Assembly (NCBI RefSeq): GCF_001280845.1
Contig: NZ_LGHP01000001.1
Location: forward strand, 2,504,435-2,568,434
DNA from: Bacillus sp. FJAT-28004
Lineage (GTDB): Bacteria; Bacillota; Bacilli; Paenibacillales; Paenibacillaceae
DNA length: 64,000 nucleotides
Reading direction: 5' to 3'
Within the stretch, counting starts at the first letter, position 1, and each line of letters begins with the position of its first letter. Positions 1-8,358 of this stretch are shown one piece after another. A model generated the notes under the pieces. That model had not been told where the DNA came from. It searched no databases and saw only the letters and a list, made by a program, of their open reading frames with translations. The position numbers and the translations under genes are program-made.

Positions 1-1
1 A

Positions 2-1063
2 GCAGTTCGCGGCGCTATTTTATTTGGAGATACCTCTGAAGCCACCTCATTGCTAGCTCTAGTGAAAAGCGGAGCATCCGTTAGCCGGCTAAACGCATCT
101 CCAAGTACGGATAACAGCAGTGATAATGAGGCGATAGTTGCAAATATGCCTGATCGTGAGACAGTTTGTGCTTGCAATGCTGTCAGTAAATCAACAATCC
201 TATGCGCTGTTATTGAGGATGGTCTGCAAACGACAGAGCAGATTCGTGAACGCACAAAGGCGTCAAGTTCTTGCGGCGGATGCCGACCAATGGTTGAAGC
301 GATCGTGCAATATGCACTGCGGCATGGAAATGAAGCTGCACATGCAGCAATTATTCCTGTTTGCAGCTGTACAGAAGCAGGTCATGATGCACTAAAGGCT
401 GCTATCTCGGCTTATTCTTCGTTAAGCTTCTCTGATATTATGACAAATCTAGACTGGAAAACAGCTGCTGGCTGCTCCGCCTGCATTTCCGCTTATTACT
501 ATTATTCAGCCCTTTATCATCCGCATAGTACAAAATTAGATACGGCTGTTGAAGCAGATATACGTCGAAATGAGCTCAAAGTCAGGATTCACAGCAACCT
601 AGTCACGGATACTTTTGAACCCTATGACTCTTCCATTATAGGAGGCGAGCTCCAAAAATATTGTGGAAATATGCTTTTTCCCTCAGCAGTAAAGGCGGTT
701 ATAACCACTGGTATTCATAATCCGGCTGGTGTGCTTGTAAGCGACATCGGCATAACAGGCGCGCCAGCCGGCTGGGAGATCTATGCGGGTGGGCATTCGG
801 AGCATCCCGTTAAGCAGGGCCAGCTTATTGGAATAGCCGATTCAGACACTCTTGCAACTAGTTTATCTGTATCCTGTCTTCAGCTTTTTCGTGAAAGAGC
901 AGCGTATGGCGAACCGCTTTGGAAATGGATGGAGAGAGAAGGCATCGTTGAAATTAGAGAAATGATATTGGATGCTGATTATCGAATCGAACTGCTGGAG
1001 AGCGCGGAAGCATCATCTGCACTGAAGAATAACGAGGAAAGGCTGGGTGAGGAAATATGCTGA
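2..1063 (+). CDS. nasB: Assimilatory nitrate reductase electron-transfer subunit NasB (3' part)
   Basis: The frame is open from the first base, so the N-terminal FAD/NAD domain lies outside the window; the first residues read like the end of a pyridine-nucleotide-disulfide oxidoreductase fold. Two BFD-like [2Fe-2S] modules follow, each with a CxC and a later CxxC (CAC/CGGC, then CSC/CSAC). The C-terminal third resembles the end of the NirB/sirohaem nitrite reductase domain (GWEIYAGGH region) but lacks the Cys pairs that bind 4Fe-4S/sirohaem. In Bacillus, NasB passes electrons from NADH to NasC. Its stop overlaps the start of nasC by 7 bases, so the two are translationally coupled. The assignment rests on domain order and partner. 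Confidence 0.85.
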   Translation, partial: AVRGAILFGDTSEATSLLALVKSGASVSRLNASPSTDNSSDNEAIVANMPDRETVCACNAVSKSTILCAVIEDGLQTTEQIRERTKASSSCGGCRPMVEAIVQYALRHGNEAAHAAIIPVCSCTEAGHDALKAAISAYSSLSFSDIMTNLDWKTAAGCSACISAYYYYSALYHPHSTKLDTAVEADIRRNELKVRIHSNLVTDTFEPYDSSIIGGELQKYCGNMLFPSAVKAVITTGIHNPAGVLVSDIGITGAPAGWEIYAGGHSEHPVKQGQLIGIADSDTLATSLSVSCLQLFRERAAYGEPLWKWMEREGIVEIREMILDADYRIELLESAEASSALKNNEERLGEEIC

Positions 1064-3198
1064 AATCGATAGCTGCATCCAAGGACGTGAATCTAGGCTT
1101 CGTTACTGAAACGCAGTGTCCATTTTGCAGTGTTCAATGCAAGATGCGTGTATCGAAAGAGCAGCCTTTGTCTGGGTCGCGTCGGTATACTTATACCGTA
1201 GAGGGTCTGCCAAATGCAGCGTCGGAAGGGCGCTTATGTGTGAAGGGCATGAATGCCCATCAGCATGCGATGAGCAGAGATCGTCTGCTGCAGCCTCTCG
1301 TAAAGAAGAATGGTGAGCTAGTGCCTGCAACGTGGGAGGAAGCCCTGTCACTCATTTGCGATAGATTTCAAGCTATTCGTGAAGCACATGGTCCCGATTC
1401 GCTTGGTGTATATGGCGGCGGCTCATTGACGAATGAATCAGCCTATTTGCTAGGCAAATTCGCTAGAGTCGCGCTTGGAACAAAATATGTCGATTATAAC
1501 GGTCGATTTTGTATGTCTGCGGCTGCATCGGCAGGCAATAAAACATTTGGTATCGATCGCGGTCTGACCTGTCGTTTATCCGACATCCCGTTGGCGCGCT
1601 GCATTATCTTGGCTGGAACGAATATCGCTGAGTGTCAGCCGACCTTAATGCCGTACTTCACGAAGGCAAAGGAAAATGGCGCGATTATTATCGTTATTGA
1701 TCCGCGTGTTACAGCAACAGCAGCCATTGCTGATATTCATTTGCAGCTCAAGCCCGGAACCGATGCGGCCCTTGCGAACGGTATGCTGAAGGTGCTGCTT
1801 GATGAGCAACTGATGGATAAGACTTTCATCGACGATAAAACGAATGGTTTTCCGGAGCTCAAAGAACATATCTCTACGATGGACCTTAAGGATATAGCTT
1901 CGATGACAGGCTTGAATGAAGCAGCTATCCGGAAAGCTGCGATGGCGTATGGTAAAGCGGAAACCGGAATCATTTTTACAGCGCGGGGCGTTGAGCAGCA
2001 GACAGACGGTCATGTAGCCGTTCGGAATTTCCTGAATCTTGTACTTGCCACAGGGAAAATAGGAAAACCTGGCTGCGGTTATGGAGCCGTTACTGGACAA
2101 GGCAATGGACAAGGCGGCAGAGAGCACGGACAGAAAAGCGATCAATTGCCCGGATACCGCAATATCGAGGATGAGCAGGATCGAGACTATGTTGCCAGCG
2201 TTTGGGGGATAAATGCAGCTGATATCCCGCGCAAAGGCGTGTCTGCCTATGAAATGATGGAGCTTGTCCATAAACGGGTCATCCGATCCTTGTTTGTGAT
2301 GGGCTCGAATCCCGTCGTTTCTAATCCAAACGCCAATTTAGTTGAAGAGGGCCTTAAACAATTGGATTTCTTGGTCGTAGCGGACATGTTTATTTCCGAA
2401 ACTGCACAGATGGCCGATGTGGTTCTGCCTGTCACTGCTTATTTGGAAAATGACGGAACCCTAACCAACCTTGAGGGACGAGTTTTATTGCGTGAATCAA
2501 CGCTTGCTGCCCCAGGTGAAACGAGACATGACTGGATGATTTTATGTCAACTAGCAGAAGGACTTGGAAAGCATTCCTATTTCAACTTTCGATCTGCCGA
2601 GCAGATCTTTGATGAGCTGAGATTGGCCAGCCGCGGCGGGCTTGCGGACTACTATGGCATTACCTATGATCGATTGCGTAGAGATGGCGGCGTTTATTGG
2701 CCTTGTACATCTACCGAGGAAAATGGTAATCAAGGGATGATGTTCGAGCATCGTTTTGCCCATCCCGACGGAAAAGCGATTTTCATGTCCGTTCCGAATA
2801 GGCTGCCGCAGGAAGTTCCGAGCGTCGAGTTCCCGCTGACCATGACGAATGGCAGGGTGTTATCCCATTATTTGACCGGTGTCCAGACACATAGAAGTTA
2901 TTCGTTAGCGGCTAGAAATGTTGAGAACTATGTCGAGATTCATCCTAACTCAGCTAAAAAGTATCACATCGAGGATGGCGAATGGGTGGAGGTGACCTCC
3001 CGTAGAGGCAGCTTCAGCGTTCGAAGCCGGGTGACGGATAAAATTAGAGAGGATACGTTGTTCGTACCGATGCATTGGGGTGGAATACAAAATGTAAATA
3101 AGGCAACTAGTCCTGAACTTGATCCGAATTGTAAAATGCCTGGGTTCAAGACTTCAACGGTTTCGATTCGCCCTTTGCGTTTGCAGCCTCCTAAGTAG
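1057..3198 (+). CDS. nasC: Assimilatory nitrate reductase catalytic subunit NasC
   Basis: This 713-residue molybdopterin oxidoreductase reduces nitrate to nitrite in the cytoplasm. The N-terminal 4Fe-4S motif is complete (Cys21, Cys24, Cys28, Cys61). The expected Mo-ligand region is present as NGRFCMSAA, followed by MGSNPVVSNPN and a C-terminal molydopterin dinucleotide-binding domain (TNGRVLSHYLTG, MHWGG). Length equals the family norm (about 710). No signal peptide is seen, which fits an assimilatory rather than respiratory enzyme. The start has GAGGAA just upstream inside nasB. The molybdate-binding protein at 16-17 kb may serve this enzyme. Confidence 0.93.
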   Translation: MLKSIAASKDVNLGFVTETQCPFCSVQCKMRVSKEQPLSGSRRYTYTVEGLPNAASEGRLCVKGMNAHQHAMSRDRLLQPLVKKNGELVPATWEEALSLICDRFQAIREAHGPDSLGVYGGGSLTNESAYLLGKFARVALGTKYVDYNGRFCMSAAASAGNKTFGIDRGLTCRLSDIPLARCIILAGTNIAECQPTLMPYFTKAKENGAIIIVIDPRVTATAAIADIHLQLKPGTDAALANGMLKVLLDEQLMDKTFIDDKTNGFPELKEHISTMDLKDIASMTGLNEAAIRKAAMAYGKAETGIIFTARGVEQQTDGHVAVRNFLNLVLATGKIGKPGCGYGAVTGQGNGQGGREHGQKSDQLPGYRNIEDEQDRDYVASVWGINAADIPRKGVSAYEMMELVHKRVIRSLFVMGSNPVVSNPNANLVEEGLKQLDFLVVADMFISETAQMADVVLPVTAYLENDGTLTNLEGRVLLRESTLAAPGETRHDWMILCQLAEGLGKHSYFNFRSAEQIFDELRLASRGGLADYYGITYDRLRRDGGVYWPCTSTEENGNQGMMFEHRFAHPDGKAIFMSVPNRLPQEVPSVEFPLTMTNGRVLSHYLTGVQTHRSYSLAARNVENYVEIHPNSAKKYHIEDGEWVEVTSRRGSFSVRSRVTDKIREDTLFVPMHWGGIQNVNKATSPELDPNCKMPGFKTSTVSIRPLRLQPPK

Positions 3199-3233
3199 AC
3201 GCCTATGTCGTGTATTATTAGAAGCTTTCATAG

Positions 3234-3277
3234 TAAGAACCATTCCCTGCTGACAAGCGGATGCGGAATGGTTCTTA
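3234..3277 (+). promoter_or_regulatory. Perfect 13-bp inverted repeat between nasC and the ABC-F gene
   Basis: Arms 3234-3246 (TAAGAACCATTCC) and 3265-3277 are perfect complements around an 18-base loop. No T-tract follows, so this is not a textbook terminator. It may stop nasBC transcription, or be a leader or operator element for the ABC-F gene. A TTGACA hexamer at 3290-3295 just downstream could be a -35 box, but the matching -10 is weak. Confidence 0.45.
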
Positions 3278-3339
3278 GTTGCGCTATGCTTGACACATCA
3301 CCCGCAATTGGTTTACAACCATATACAGAGGTGAACGAC

Positions 3340-4911
3340 ATGAGCGTCATTCGGTTGGAGAACGTAACGAAAAAATATGAAGATACACTTATTTTCCGAG
3401 ATATTTATTTTCGCATAAACAAAGGGGAACGAATCGGTCTTATTGGTCGTAATGGCGCGGGGAAATCAACCGTATTCAAACTTATTCTAGGCAGAGAAGA
3501 GCCCACTGCAGGGAAGGTAGAGGTTGATCCGAAGGTCAAGGTAAGCTACTTTTCCCAGTTTTCAGAGCTGAGCGGCAATCGTTCCGTCAAGCAAGAATTG
3601 GAGCTTTGCTATGAGCATATTTGGAACATCGAACGTGAGCTTCAAGAAATCGGAGAAAAGCTTGGCATTATCGTCGATGCAGATGAAATGGATCAGTTAC
3701 TGAATCGTCAAGCCGATCTCTTCGAGCAAATGGAGCATCATAACGGATGGAATGCTGCTGTCGAGATCGATACCGTGCTGACTAAGCTTGGATTCGATGA
3801 GCAATCGCGTCAGCAGCCTGTCGATCAATTATCTGGCGGCTGGCGCAATCGCGCCGCACTTGCCAAAATGTTAATTGAGCTGCCGGATGTCGTACTCCTT
3901 GACGAGCCAACGAACTTTTTGGACCTCGAGGGTCTAGCTTGGCTGGAGCAATGGCTCAATCGCTTTAGCGGCACGATGGTGCTGGTATCTCATGATCGAC
4001 AGTTTATTGACCGGGTAGTTACTCGTACCATTGAAATTGAGAATTATCATTTTCAAGAATACGAAGGAAATTACACGGATTATATTCGTAAAAAGAAGCT
4101 GCGCAAGAAGGAGCTTGATCGGCAGTTCGAATGGGAAGAGGAACTTCTGCTTATGGAAGCCGAAGAAATCGACAACCGTTCGAGTAGGAAGTCTTCCAAG
4201 GATCGCCTGTCACGTAAACTGGCTGATATGAAGAAGAGAGTAGAGCCGCATCCTGTAAACGTTCTGATTACTGATATTTATGAAAACCTGCGTTTCCCAG
4301 ACAACTTATGTACGGTAGATGCAATCGGTAAAAATTATGCAGAACGCGTTATCTTTCAAAATGTCAGCTTTGACATTCAGAAGGAAGATCGGATTGCCAT
4401 TATCGGCGCTAACGGAAGCGGTAAATCCACATTAATCAAAGTACTGACTGGACAAGAAACAGCTGATTCGGGTTCAGTACAGTTTAGTAAAGGCGTAAGC
4501 TACGCATATTTCAATCGCATGTGGGACGAGCTGGATCAGAAGGATACCGTAAGCCATGCCGTTAACGTATATGGACTTGGACTTAACGCGCCGCGCAAGA
4601 AAGTGAATAAATTTCTTTCTATGCTGCAATTTTCGGAGGCAGATCTCCAAAAAGTTATAGGAAGCTTATCGGGCGGACAACAGGCACGAGTGGCACTCGC
4701 TAAATGTCTGCTTTCTGGTGCCGAGTTGATCATTTTGGATGAGCCTACCAATCATCTTGATTTAACCAGCATACAAGTGATGGAGCAGGCGTTAATTCAT
4801 TTCCCTGGAGCCGTGCTCACCGTAAGCCATGATCGTTTCTTCATTGATAAAATAGCTACGAAACTACTCACCTTCGAACCAGGCGGAGTAATCAGTCAGC
4901 AAAGTGTATAG
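3340..4911 (+). CDS. ABC-F family ribosome-associated ATPase
   Basis: The 523-residue protein has two ABC domains in one chain and no membrane segments, the ABC-F architecture (EttA/Uup/Vga-like proteins acting on the ribosomal E site). Domain 1 has Walker A GRNGAGKST, signature LSGGW and Walker B LLDEPTN. The charged inter-domain linker is around residues 240-310. Domain 2 has GANGSGKST, LSGGQ and ILDEPTNHLD. The frame is open further upstream (TTG/GTG options from 3205), but GAGGTG six bases before ATG 3340 and the typical MSVIRLENV opening choose this start. Whether it is a housekeeping translation factor or gives antibiotic resistance cannot be told from sequence alone. Confidence 0.88.
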   Translation: MSVIRLENVTKKYEDTLIFRDIYFRINKGERIGLIGRNGAGKSTVFKLILGREEPTAGKVEVDPKVKVSYFSQFSELSGNRSVKQELELCYEHIWNIERELQEIGEKLGIIVDADEMDQLLNRQADLFEQMEHHNGWNAAVEIDTVLTKLGFDEQSRQQPVDQLSGGWRNRAALAKMLIELPDVVLLDEPTNFLDLEGLAWLEQWLNRFSGTMVLVSHDRQFIDRVVTRTIEIENYHFQEYEGNYTDYIRKKKLRKKELDRQFEWEEELLLMEAEEIDNRSSRKSSKDRLSRKLADMKKRVEPHPVNVLITDIYENLRFPDNLCTVDAIGKNYAERVIFQNVSFDIQKEDRIAIIGANGSGKSTLIKVLTGQETADSGSVQFSKGVSYAYFNRMWDELDQKDTVSHAVNVYGLGLNAPRKKVNKFLSMLQFSEADLQKVIGSLSGGQQARVALAKCLLSGAELIILDEPTNHLDLTSIQVMEQALIHFPGAVLTVSHDRFFIDKIATKLLTFEPGGVISQQSV

Positions 4912-4948
4912 ATCAGTCTAGTTTAATCGCAAATTAGATGCAAAGATG

Positions 4949-4977
4949 AAGTCAACCTAATTGGGTTGGCTTTTTTT
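4949..4977 (+). terminator. Rho-independent terminator of the ABC-F gene
   Basis: AAGTCAACC pairs with GGTTGGCTT around TAATTG and is followed by a run of T. It lies between the ABC-F gene and the mmg operon, so the operon needs its own promoter. Confidence 0.85.
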
Positions 4978-5031
4978 GTTTGTCCAATCTTAATTGGTAA
5001 GGATAAGTTGCTTATAAAGGGAGAGATGGAA

Positions 5032-5062
5032 GTCATTTTTCAGCGGTCTGTCTTCATATACT
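5032..5062 (+). promoter_or_regulatory. Candidate sigma-E promoter of the mmg operon
   Basis: GTCATTTT (5032-5039), a 15-base spacer and CATATACT (5055-5062) fit the Bacillus sigma-E pattern (KMATATT, N14-15, CATACAMT). The B. subtilis mmg operon is transcribed by sigma-E in the mother cell, which supports the reading. The predicted start is near 5070, giving a leader of about 60 bases before the ATG at 5131. Confidence 0.55.
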
Positions 5063-5130
5063 ACGATACGTGCGGATACCGTCGAACATTGTCCACTAAC
5101 CATGCCTCTCATAAGAAGGAGTGGAGTGAG

Positions 5131-6270
5131 ATGCAATTTTCTATATCCGATGAGCAGGAAATGACCCGTTCAGTGTTAAGGGAATTCGCAGAAAGCGAGG
5201 TTGCGCCTAAAGCAGTAGAACGTGATGAGAAGGAACAGTTTAATCGCTCTCTTTTTGACAAAATGGGCCAGCTTGGCTTAACCGGAATACCCATAGATGA
5301 ATTAAATGGTGGTGCCGGCAGCGAGTGGATGACTTTCATTATTGTAATAGAAGAACTGGCTCGAGTCTGTGCTTCAACAGCAGCTAAGCTAGCTTCCCAC
5401 ACGGTTTATGCAGCATGGCCGATTTATACTTTTGGCGGTGAAGCTTTGAAAGCGATGTATCTTAAGGACCTCGTTAAAGGTGTAAAGCTTGGGGGCTGCG
5501 CTCTTCCCTCGTTTGATGAAGAAAGCGGAGGATTGACCTGCAGCATCTCAGCAAGACATAAAGGAGATTATTGGGAGCTAAGTGGCGAGCATCCTTATGT
5601 CATTCATGCGGATAGTGCGGATTACTGCTTTGTAATCGCAAGGACAGAGCTAAATCGAAAAAAACCTCAATTTAATACCTTTTTAATAGAAAGAGGAACG
5701 ATTGGATGGCAGATCGGGAAGCGAGCACGAACGATGGGGTTGCGCTCTTTCCACATTTCAAATTTGAAGCTTGATAAATGTCAAATATCTCAGAAAAACA
5801 AAATAGGAAATGATGGTCAGGGTCATGAAATCGCTTTGTCCCTCATCGATATCGCACATCTTAGCGCTGCCGCGCAATCGGTAGGCATTGCCCAAGGAGC
5901 CTATGAGGCTGCAGCTTCATATGCCAAGGAACGGAAGCAATTCGGTACTCTAATTGGGAAGCAGCAAGGCATCTCCTTCAAGCTAGCAGATATGTCAGCC
6001 CAGCTCGAAGCAGCTCGCCTGCTCACATATCAAGCTGCTTGGCGTAAGGATGAAGGCTTAAACTTCACCAAGGAAGCTGCAATCGCACGTAAGTTCTCGG
6101 CAGAGATGGCGGTAGCGGTTGCGATTGAGGCTGTGCAAATATTTGGCGGGTACGGCTATATGCAAGAATATCGGGTGGAGCGTTTTTTACGGGATGCAAA
6201 ATGTTTAGAAACGAAGCTTGGAACTGGCGGGATAGAAGCAGATTGCATCTATCGTGTACTGAAGGATTAG
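5131..6270 (+). CDS. Acyl-CoA dehydrogenase-fold protein, probable non-catalytic partner subunit
   Basis: This 379-residue ACAD-fold protein is the first gene of the operon. It keeps the residues that in MCAD-type enzymes touch the FAD of the neighbouring subunit (ERKQFG and QIFGGYGY). It has lost the residues that build its own active site. The usual LTEPxAGSD is ALPSFDEESG, FITNA is YVIHA, GGRI is IAHL, and the catalytic Glu of YEGT is Leu363. The other dehydrogenase of this operon shows the reverse pattern, so the two probably form a heteromer. The start is ATG 5131 with AAGGAG upstream; the longer frame from 4966 begins inside the terminator and is rejected. Confidence 0.85.
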   Translation: MQFSISDEQEMTRSVLREFAESEVAPKAVERDEKEQFNRSLFDKMGQLGLTGIPIDELNGGAGSEWMTFIIVIEELARVCASTAAKLASHTVYAAWPIYTFGGEALKAMYLKDLVKGVKLGGCALPSFDEESGGLTCSISARHKGDYWELSGEHPYVIHADSADYCFVIARTELNRKKPQFNTFLIERGTIGWQIGKRARTMGLRSFHISNLKLDKCQISQKNKIGNDGQGHEIALSLIDIAHLSAAAQSVGIAQGAYEAAASYAKERKQFGTLIGKQQGISFKLADMSAQLEAARLLTYQAAWRKDEGLNFTKEAAIARKFSAEMAVAVAIEAVQIFGGYGYMQEYRVERFLRDAKCLETKLGTGGIEADCIYRVLKD

Positions 6271-6282
6271 GGGCGAATCACC

Positions 6283-7455
6283 ATGCGGCAGGCCGTCATT
6301 ATCGGAGGTAAACGAACAGCGTTCGGAAAGCTCGGCGGCATTTTTAAAAATGAGAAAGCAGTCGAGCTGGGAGCAGCCGTAATTAGAGGAGTCATTCAGC
6401 AAACCGGCATTCATGCAACTCAGGCAGATGCAGTCATAATGGGGATGGTACTTCAAGCAGGCTGCGGTCAAAATCCAGCACGACAAGCTGCCATTCTTGC
6501 AGGGGTCGATTGGAGCGTACCAGCGGAAACAATCAATAAAGTATGTGCTTCGGGCCTACGTGCCATTTCTATGGCAGAGCAGGTCATCCGTGCAGGTGAT
6601 GCCGACATTATTTTAGCAGGCGGTATGGAAAGCATGAGTCAGGCGCCATTCGCTGTTCGAACGGCAAGATGGGGGAGCAAGCTGGGAAATACAGAGTTAA
6701 CGGATCTGTTGATTAATGATGGTTTACTTTGTCCTTTCGAGGATGTATTGATGGCTGTTTATGGCAACAAAGTTGCTTCGGATTTTAACATTAGTCGAAC
6801 GGAACAAGATGAGTGGGCATTTAGAAGCCATGAGCGAGCGAGCTCAGCTATTAATCTGCGATTATTCGAGGAGGAAGTTGAACCTTTCTTCACTTCTGCA
6901 AACGTTATCTTAGCCATCGACGAAGGACCTCGTTTTAATACGGATGTGACGAAGCTTGCGCTGCTTAAACCCATTCACGGTCCGAGCGGTACGATTACGG
7001 CTGGAAATGCTCCGAGTGTGAATGATGGCGCCGCCGCTGTGCTCATCATGTCTGAGGAAGAAGCGATTCGAGGCGGACATAAGCCGCTCGCCAAAATTAT
7101 CGGTCATAGCACGATTGGTACGAATGCTCCTAATTTAGCTACCGCTCCAGCGCTTGCTATCCAAAAGCTACTGCGAAAAACAGGAATTCCTTTAAAAAGC
7201 ATTGATTTGTTTGAGGTGAACGAAGCGTTTGCCTCTGTTATTCTAACCTGCGGAAAAATACTAGGTTGGGATGAGGAGAAGGTCAATGTAAATGGCGGTG
7301 CAATTGCACTTGGTCATCCAATCGGAGCAAGCGGCGCCAGAATTTTGCTCTCTTTAATTTATGAATTAAAGCGCCGCGGCGGTGGTTTAGGCATTGCTGC
7401 AATCTGTAGCGGCGGAGCGCAAGGAGACGCGATGCTCATTCAGGTGGAGGGGTGA
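6283..7455 (+). CDS. mmgA: Acetyl-CoA acetyltransferase (thiolase), MmgA-like
   Basis: This is a 390-residue thiolase II family enzyme that cleaves or condenses 3-ketoacyl-CoA. Nucleophile Cys88 sits in INKVCASGLRA, the His region is GGAIALGHPIGASG, and the second Cys is in AAICSGGAQGDAM (the usual CIGGGQG has become CSGGAQG). The full fold is present. It begins 12 bases after the upstream dehydrogenase and ends shortly before the 3-hydroxyacyl-CoA dehydrogenase. This is the order of the B. subtilis mmgAB genes, where MmgA is an acetoacetyl-CoA thiolase. The ribosome-binding site is weak (AGGGG at about 10 bases). Confidence 0.92.
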   Translation: MRQAVIIGGKRTAFGKLGGIFKNEKAVELGAAVIRGVIQQTGIHATQADAVIMGMVLQAGCGQNPARQAAILAGVDWSVPAETINKVCASGLRAISMAEQVIRAGDADIILAGGMESMSQAPFAVRTARWGSKLGNTELTDLLINDGLLCPFEDVLMAVYGNKVASDFNISRTEQDEWAFRSHERASSAINLRLFEEEVEPFFTSANVILAIDEGPRFNTDVTKLALLKPIHGPSGTITAGNAPSVNDGAAAVLIMSEEEAIRGGHKPLAKIIGHSTIGTNAPNLATAPALAIQKLLRKTGIPLKSIDLFEVNEAFASVILTCGKILGWDEEKVNVNGGAIALGHPIGASGARILLSLIYELKRRGGGLGIAAICSGGAQGDAMLIQVEG

Positions 7456-7471
7456 GTCAAAGGGGGCGTTG

Positions 7472-8335
7472 TTGATTATCCAAACCGTTACAGTAATTGG
7501 AGCCGGACAGATGGGCAGCGGAATTGCTCAGACATTAGCACAAAATGGTCTGCAGGTTACACTTTACGATATCGAGAAAGCTGCGGTGACCCGTGGCATT
7601 GATTCAATAAACACCTCACTTATTAGGCTAGTCACAAAGGGAAAAATAAGTGAGGATCAGCGGTCTCTAATGATAAGTTCCATAAGATCATCGACCGACT
7701 TAACATGCGCCAAGGATTCTGATCTAGTCATTGAAGCCGCCCCAGAGAACATAAGGATGAAAAAATCAGTTTTTGAGAAGCTCGATAAAATCTGCCAGCC
7801 AAATGCCATTTTAGCTACAAATACATCCTCATTATCTATTACTGAAATTGCGGCAGCAACAAAAAGGGCTTCGTTTGTGATCGGCATGCATTTCATGAAC
7901 CCCGTACCTGTTATGCCTTTAGTCGAGATCATCAAAGGGCTTGAAACTTCGAACGATACATTTGAAAAAATAAAGGCATTAACGCTCACACTAGGTAAAA
8001 CACCGATAGAAGTTAATGATTTCCCCGGCTTTGTCTCTAACCGCATACTGATGCTTATGATAAATGAAGCTATCTATACGGTTTATGAGGGCGTTGCTGA
8101 ACCTGAGGCTGTAGATCAAGTGATGAGGCTTGGCATGAACCATCCGATGGGGCCGATCACGCTAGCCGACTTTATTGGACTGGATACATGTTTAGCCATT
8201 ATGGAGACGCTGCAAGCTGGATTCGGCGATTCAAAGTATAGACCGTGCCCGCTGCTGCGCAAATATGTGCAAGCAGGCTGGCTCGGCAGGAAGACCGGAC
8301 GCGGGTTTTACGTGTACTCGAATGAGCGGGGATAG
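7472..8335 (+). CDS. mmgB: 3-hydroxybutyryl-CoA dehydrogenase, MmgB-like
   Basis: The 287-residue NAD-dependent 3-hydroxyacyl-CoA dehydrogenase has the Rossmann motif VIGAGQMGSGIAQ at the N-terminus, the NTSSLSI and GMHFMNPVPVM regions (catalytic His) and the NDFPGFVSNRI segment. Length equals the family norm (about 285). TTG 7472 is chosen because AGGGGG lies five bases upstream; an adjacent TTG at 7469 is possible. The frame also extends back into the thiolase gene, but that would add about 26 unsupported residues. Confidence 0.92.
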   Translation: MIIQTVTVIGAGQMGSGIAQTLAQNGLQVTLYDIEKAAVTRGIDSINTSLIRLVTKGKISEDQRSLMISSIRSSTDLTCAKDSDLVIEAAPENIRMKKSVFEKLDKICQPNAILATNTSSLSITEIAAATKRASFVIGMHFMNPVPVMPLVEIIKGLETSNDTFEKIKALTLTLGKTPIEVNDFPGFVSNRILMLMINEAIYTVYEGVAEPEAVDQVMRLGMNHPMGPITLADFIGLDTCLAIMETLQAGFGDSKYRPCPLLRKYVQAGWLGRKTGRGFYVYSNERG

Positions 8336-8358
8336 GTTCACCCGAAGGGAGACGGGCG

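Noticed and set aside
1645..2271. 208-residue minus-strand frame inside nasC
   Set aside because: It lies fully opposite a clear nasC domain, has no ribosome-binding site and no recognisable protein pattern.
4966..5130. 55-residue N-terminal extension of the first acyl-CoA dehydrogenase
   Set aside because: It begins in the T-tract of the ABC-F terminator, covers the sigma-E promoter and has no homology to the family; ATG 5131 has a good ribosome-binding site.
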